A stretch of DNA of 44,061 nucleotides from Paracoccaceae bacterium (GTDB lineage Bacteria > Pseudomonadota > Alphaproteobacteria > Rhodobacterales > Rhodobacteraceae), in assembly GCA_018222585.1 (NCBI GenBank), contig JAAFAB010000020.1, forward strand, positions 1-44,061. Direction: 5' to 3'. Position 1 is the first letter of the stretch, and each line of letters opens with the position of its first letter. The notes beneath the pieces are model-generated. The model saw only the letters and a program-made list of their open reading frames with translations, was not told where the DNA came from and did no database searches. A program made the position numbers and the translations under genes. Positions 43,223 to 44,061 of this stretch are shown one piece after another.

Positions 43223-44061
43223 GACGGCCTCCAGCGATTTGGGTCCGCAAATCATCATAGCGTTCGACATTGGCCTTGGGTTCCTGGCGCAGGGCCAGCG
43301 CCTGTGGCGTATCCAGTGGTGGGCCATCGATCACCTTGCCGTCGACCAGCCGGTGCAGCAGATTCAGCACATGGGTTTTGGTCGGCACGCCCTCGGCCAA
43401 CGCAAGTTCTACAGCGATGAGAACGGCTTGTTCATCGTGCTGAAGAACCAGTGCGAGGATGTCCACCATCTCGCGATCACCGCCGGGCTTGCGCAGCATA
43501 TGATCCTGCAACTGTCGGAACGCGTGAGGTAATTCCAGGAAGGGCGCACCATTCCTGAGAGCGCCTGGCTTCCTCTGCACGACCGCCAGATAATGCCGCC
43601 AGTCGTAGATCGTCTTCGGCGGCAGGTGGTGGCTGCGCTGTATGACGCGCGTATGTTCGCACAGGATGTTGCCCTCAGCGGCCACCAACAGCCGGTCCGG
43701 ATAGATCCGCAGGCTGACAGGGCGGTTGGCAAATGATGCTGGAACGCTATAGCGATTACGCTCGAAGCTGATCAGACATGTGGGCGACACGCGCTTGCTC
43801 AGCTCGACAAAGCCGTCAAAAGCGACCGGCAGCGGCATCAGCGCAGCCTGCTCGTCAGCCCAGACGTCGGCGATGGTGCCGGGTTGTTTGCCATGCGGGG
43901 TCACCCGCCACAAATCGAAGCAGCGCTCTTCCAGCCAGGCATTCAGCGCGACAAGGTTGGGGAAGTCTGGCATGCCTTGCAGCATCTGGTGGCGGGAATC
44001 TCGAAGGGTAGTGTCCCAATGCTTGGTGTAGGAGGCCGCGCGCGGAGCCCCCGGCGTAGCG
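43212..44061 (-). CDS. istA: IS21-family transposase IstA, C-terminal part (5' end beyond window)
   Basis: About 282 codons are open to the right edge with no stop. Visible sequence starts ...[20 protein letters not shown] and includes [46 protein letters not shown] and [34 protein letters not shown], the family's C-terminal beta-domain. The DDE catalytic region would be mostly upstream. No frameshift in the visible part, so the element may be active. Confidence 0.93.
   Translation of the reverse strand, partial: ATPGAPRAASYTKHWDTTLRDSRHQMLQGMPDFPNLVALNAWLEERCFDLWRVTPHGKQPGTIADVWADEQAALMPLPVAFDGFVELSKRVSPTCLISFERNRYSVPASFANRPVSLRIYPDRLLVAAEGNILCEHTRVIQRSHHLPPKTIYDWRHYLAVVQRKPGALRNGAPFLELPHAFRQLQDHMLRKPGGDREMVDILALVLQHDEQAVLIAVELALAEGVPTKTHVLNLLHRLVDGKVIDGPPLDTPQALALRQEPKANVERYDDLRTQIAGGRHAS

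Larger units (their letters stand above)
42334..44061 (-). mobile_element. IS21-family insertion sequence, incomplete at right edge
   Basis: Begins near TGTGTCCTCAG at 42334, followed by two internal terminal repeats (42357-42400), then istB and istA both read leftwards. istA runs off the window, so the other end is not seen. IS21 elements carry several transposase-binding repeats at each end, as here. Integration is downstream of the module D operon and breaks no recognisable gene. Confidence 0.88.

Overview
The window looks like part of an alphaproteobacterial replicon, most likely from the Roseobacter/Paracoccaceae group. This is inferred from the high G+C content, strong GGAGG-type ribosome sites, many ATGA-type gene overlaps, and an unusual density of TRAP transporters beside CoA-ester catabolic genes. 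I see no rRNA, tRNA, CRISPR array or replication gene.

Left edge (1-3126): the end of a mobile metal-resistance element. It holds lspA and a CDF-like cation transporter read leftwards, a divergent CmtR-like ArsR repressor, the last ~60 codons of a multicopper oxidase, and a serine resolvase. A Tn3-family-like terminal inverted repeat at 3088-3126 has cut into a hydratase gene that was the third gene of the next operon.

Module A (3127-7631): a TAXI-type TRAP transporter (binding protein plus fused permease) and the hydratase stump, all leftward, with a divergent LysR regulator. Module B (7728-16234): a leftward five-gene operon (acyl-CoA dehydrogenase, class III CoA-transferase, TAXI binding protein, fused TRAP permease, acyl-CoA ligase) and a divergent VOC protein. 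The A and B divergent promoter regions share an ungapped 40-bp element (30/40 identical), so one LysR protein probably controls both.

Module C (16492-33122): a rightward DctPQM-type TRAP transporter, then a convergent leftward operon (31089 to 19491) with a complete beta-oxidation set: acyl-CoA ligase, thiolase, hydratase/3-hydroxyacyl-CoA dehydrogenase, a two-subunit acyl-CoA dehydrogenase, a PaaI thioesterase, a crotonase fused to a nitronate-monooxygenase-like flavoprotein, a second crotonase and an unassigned membrane protein. Its content resembles the pim (pimelate/dicarboxylate) operon of Rhodopseudomonas. IclR and LysR genes lie divergent to it. Near-identical 20-bp palindromes lie before dctP and in the ligase/iclR gap, linking uptake and catabolism through the IclR protein.

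Module D (33124-42137): a leftward operon (TAXI binding protein, fused permease, enoyl-CoA hydratase, CoA-transferase) and a divergent rightward operon (bile-acid/sodium-symporter-family transporter, TetR, acyl-CoA ligase, VOC protein). Its ligase and VOC protein are paralogues of those in module B. The right edge (42334-44061) is an incomplete IS21-family element with istB and the 3' part of istA.

Overall this is an organic-acid uptake and CoA-activation island bounded by mobile DNA, with four TRAP systems in about 35 kb. Substrates cannot be read from the sequence. Medium-chain dicarboxylates are the best guess for module C; modules A, B and D are open.
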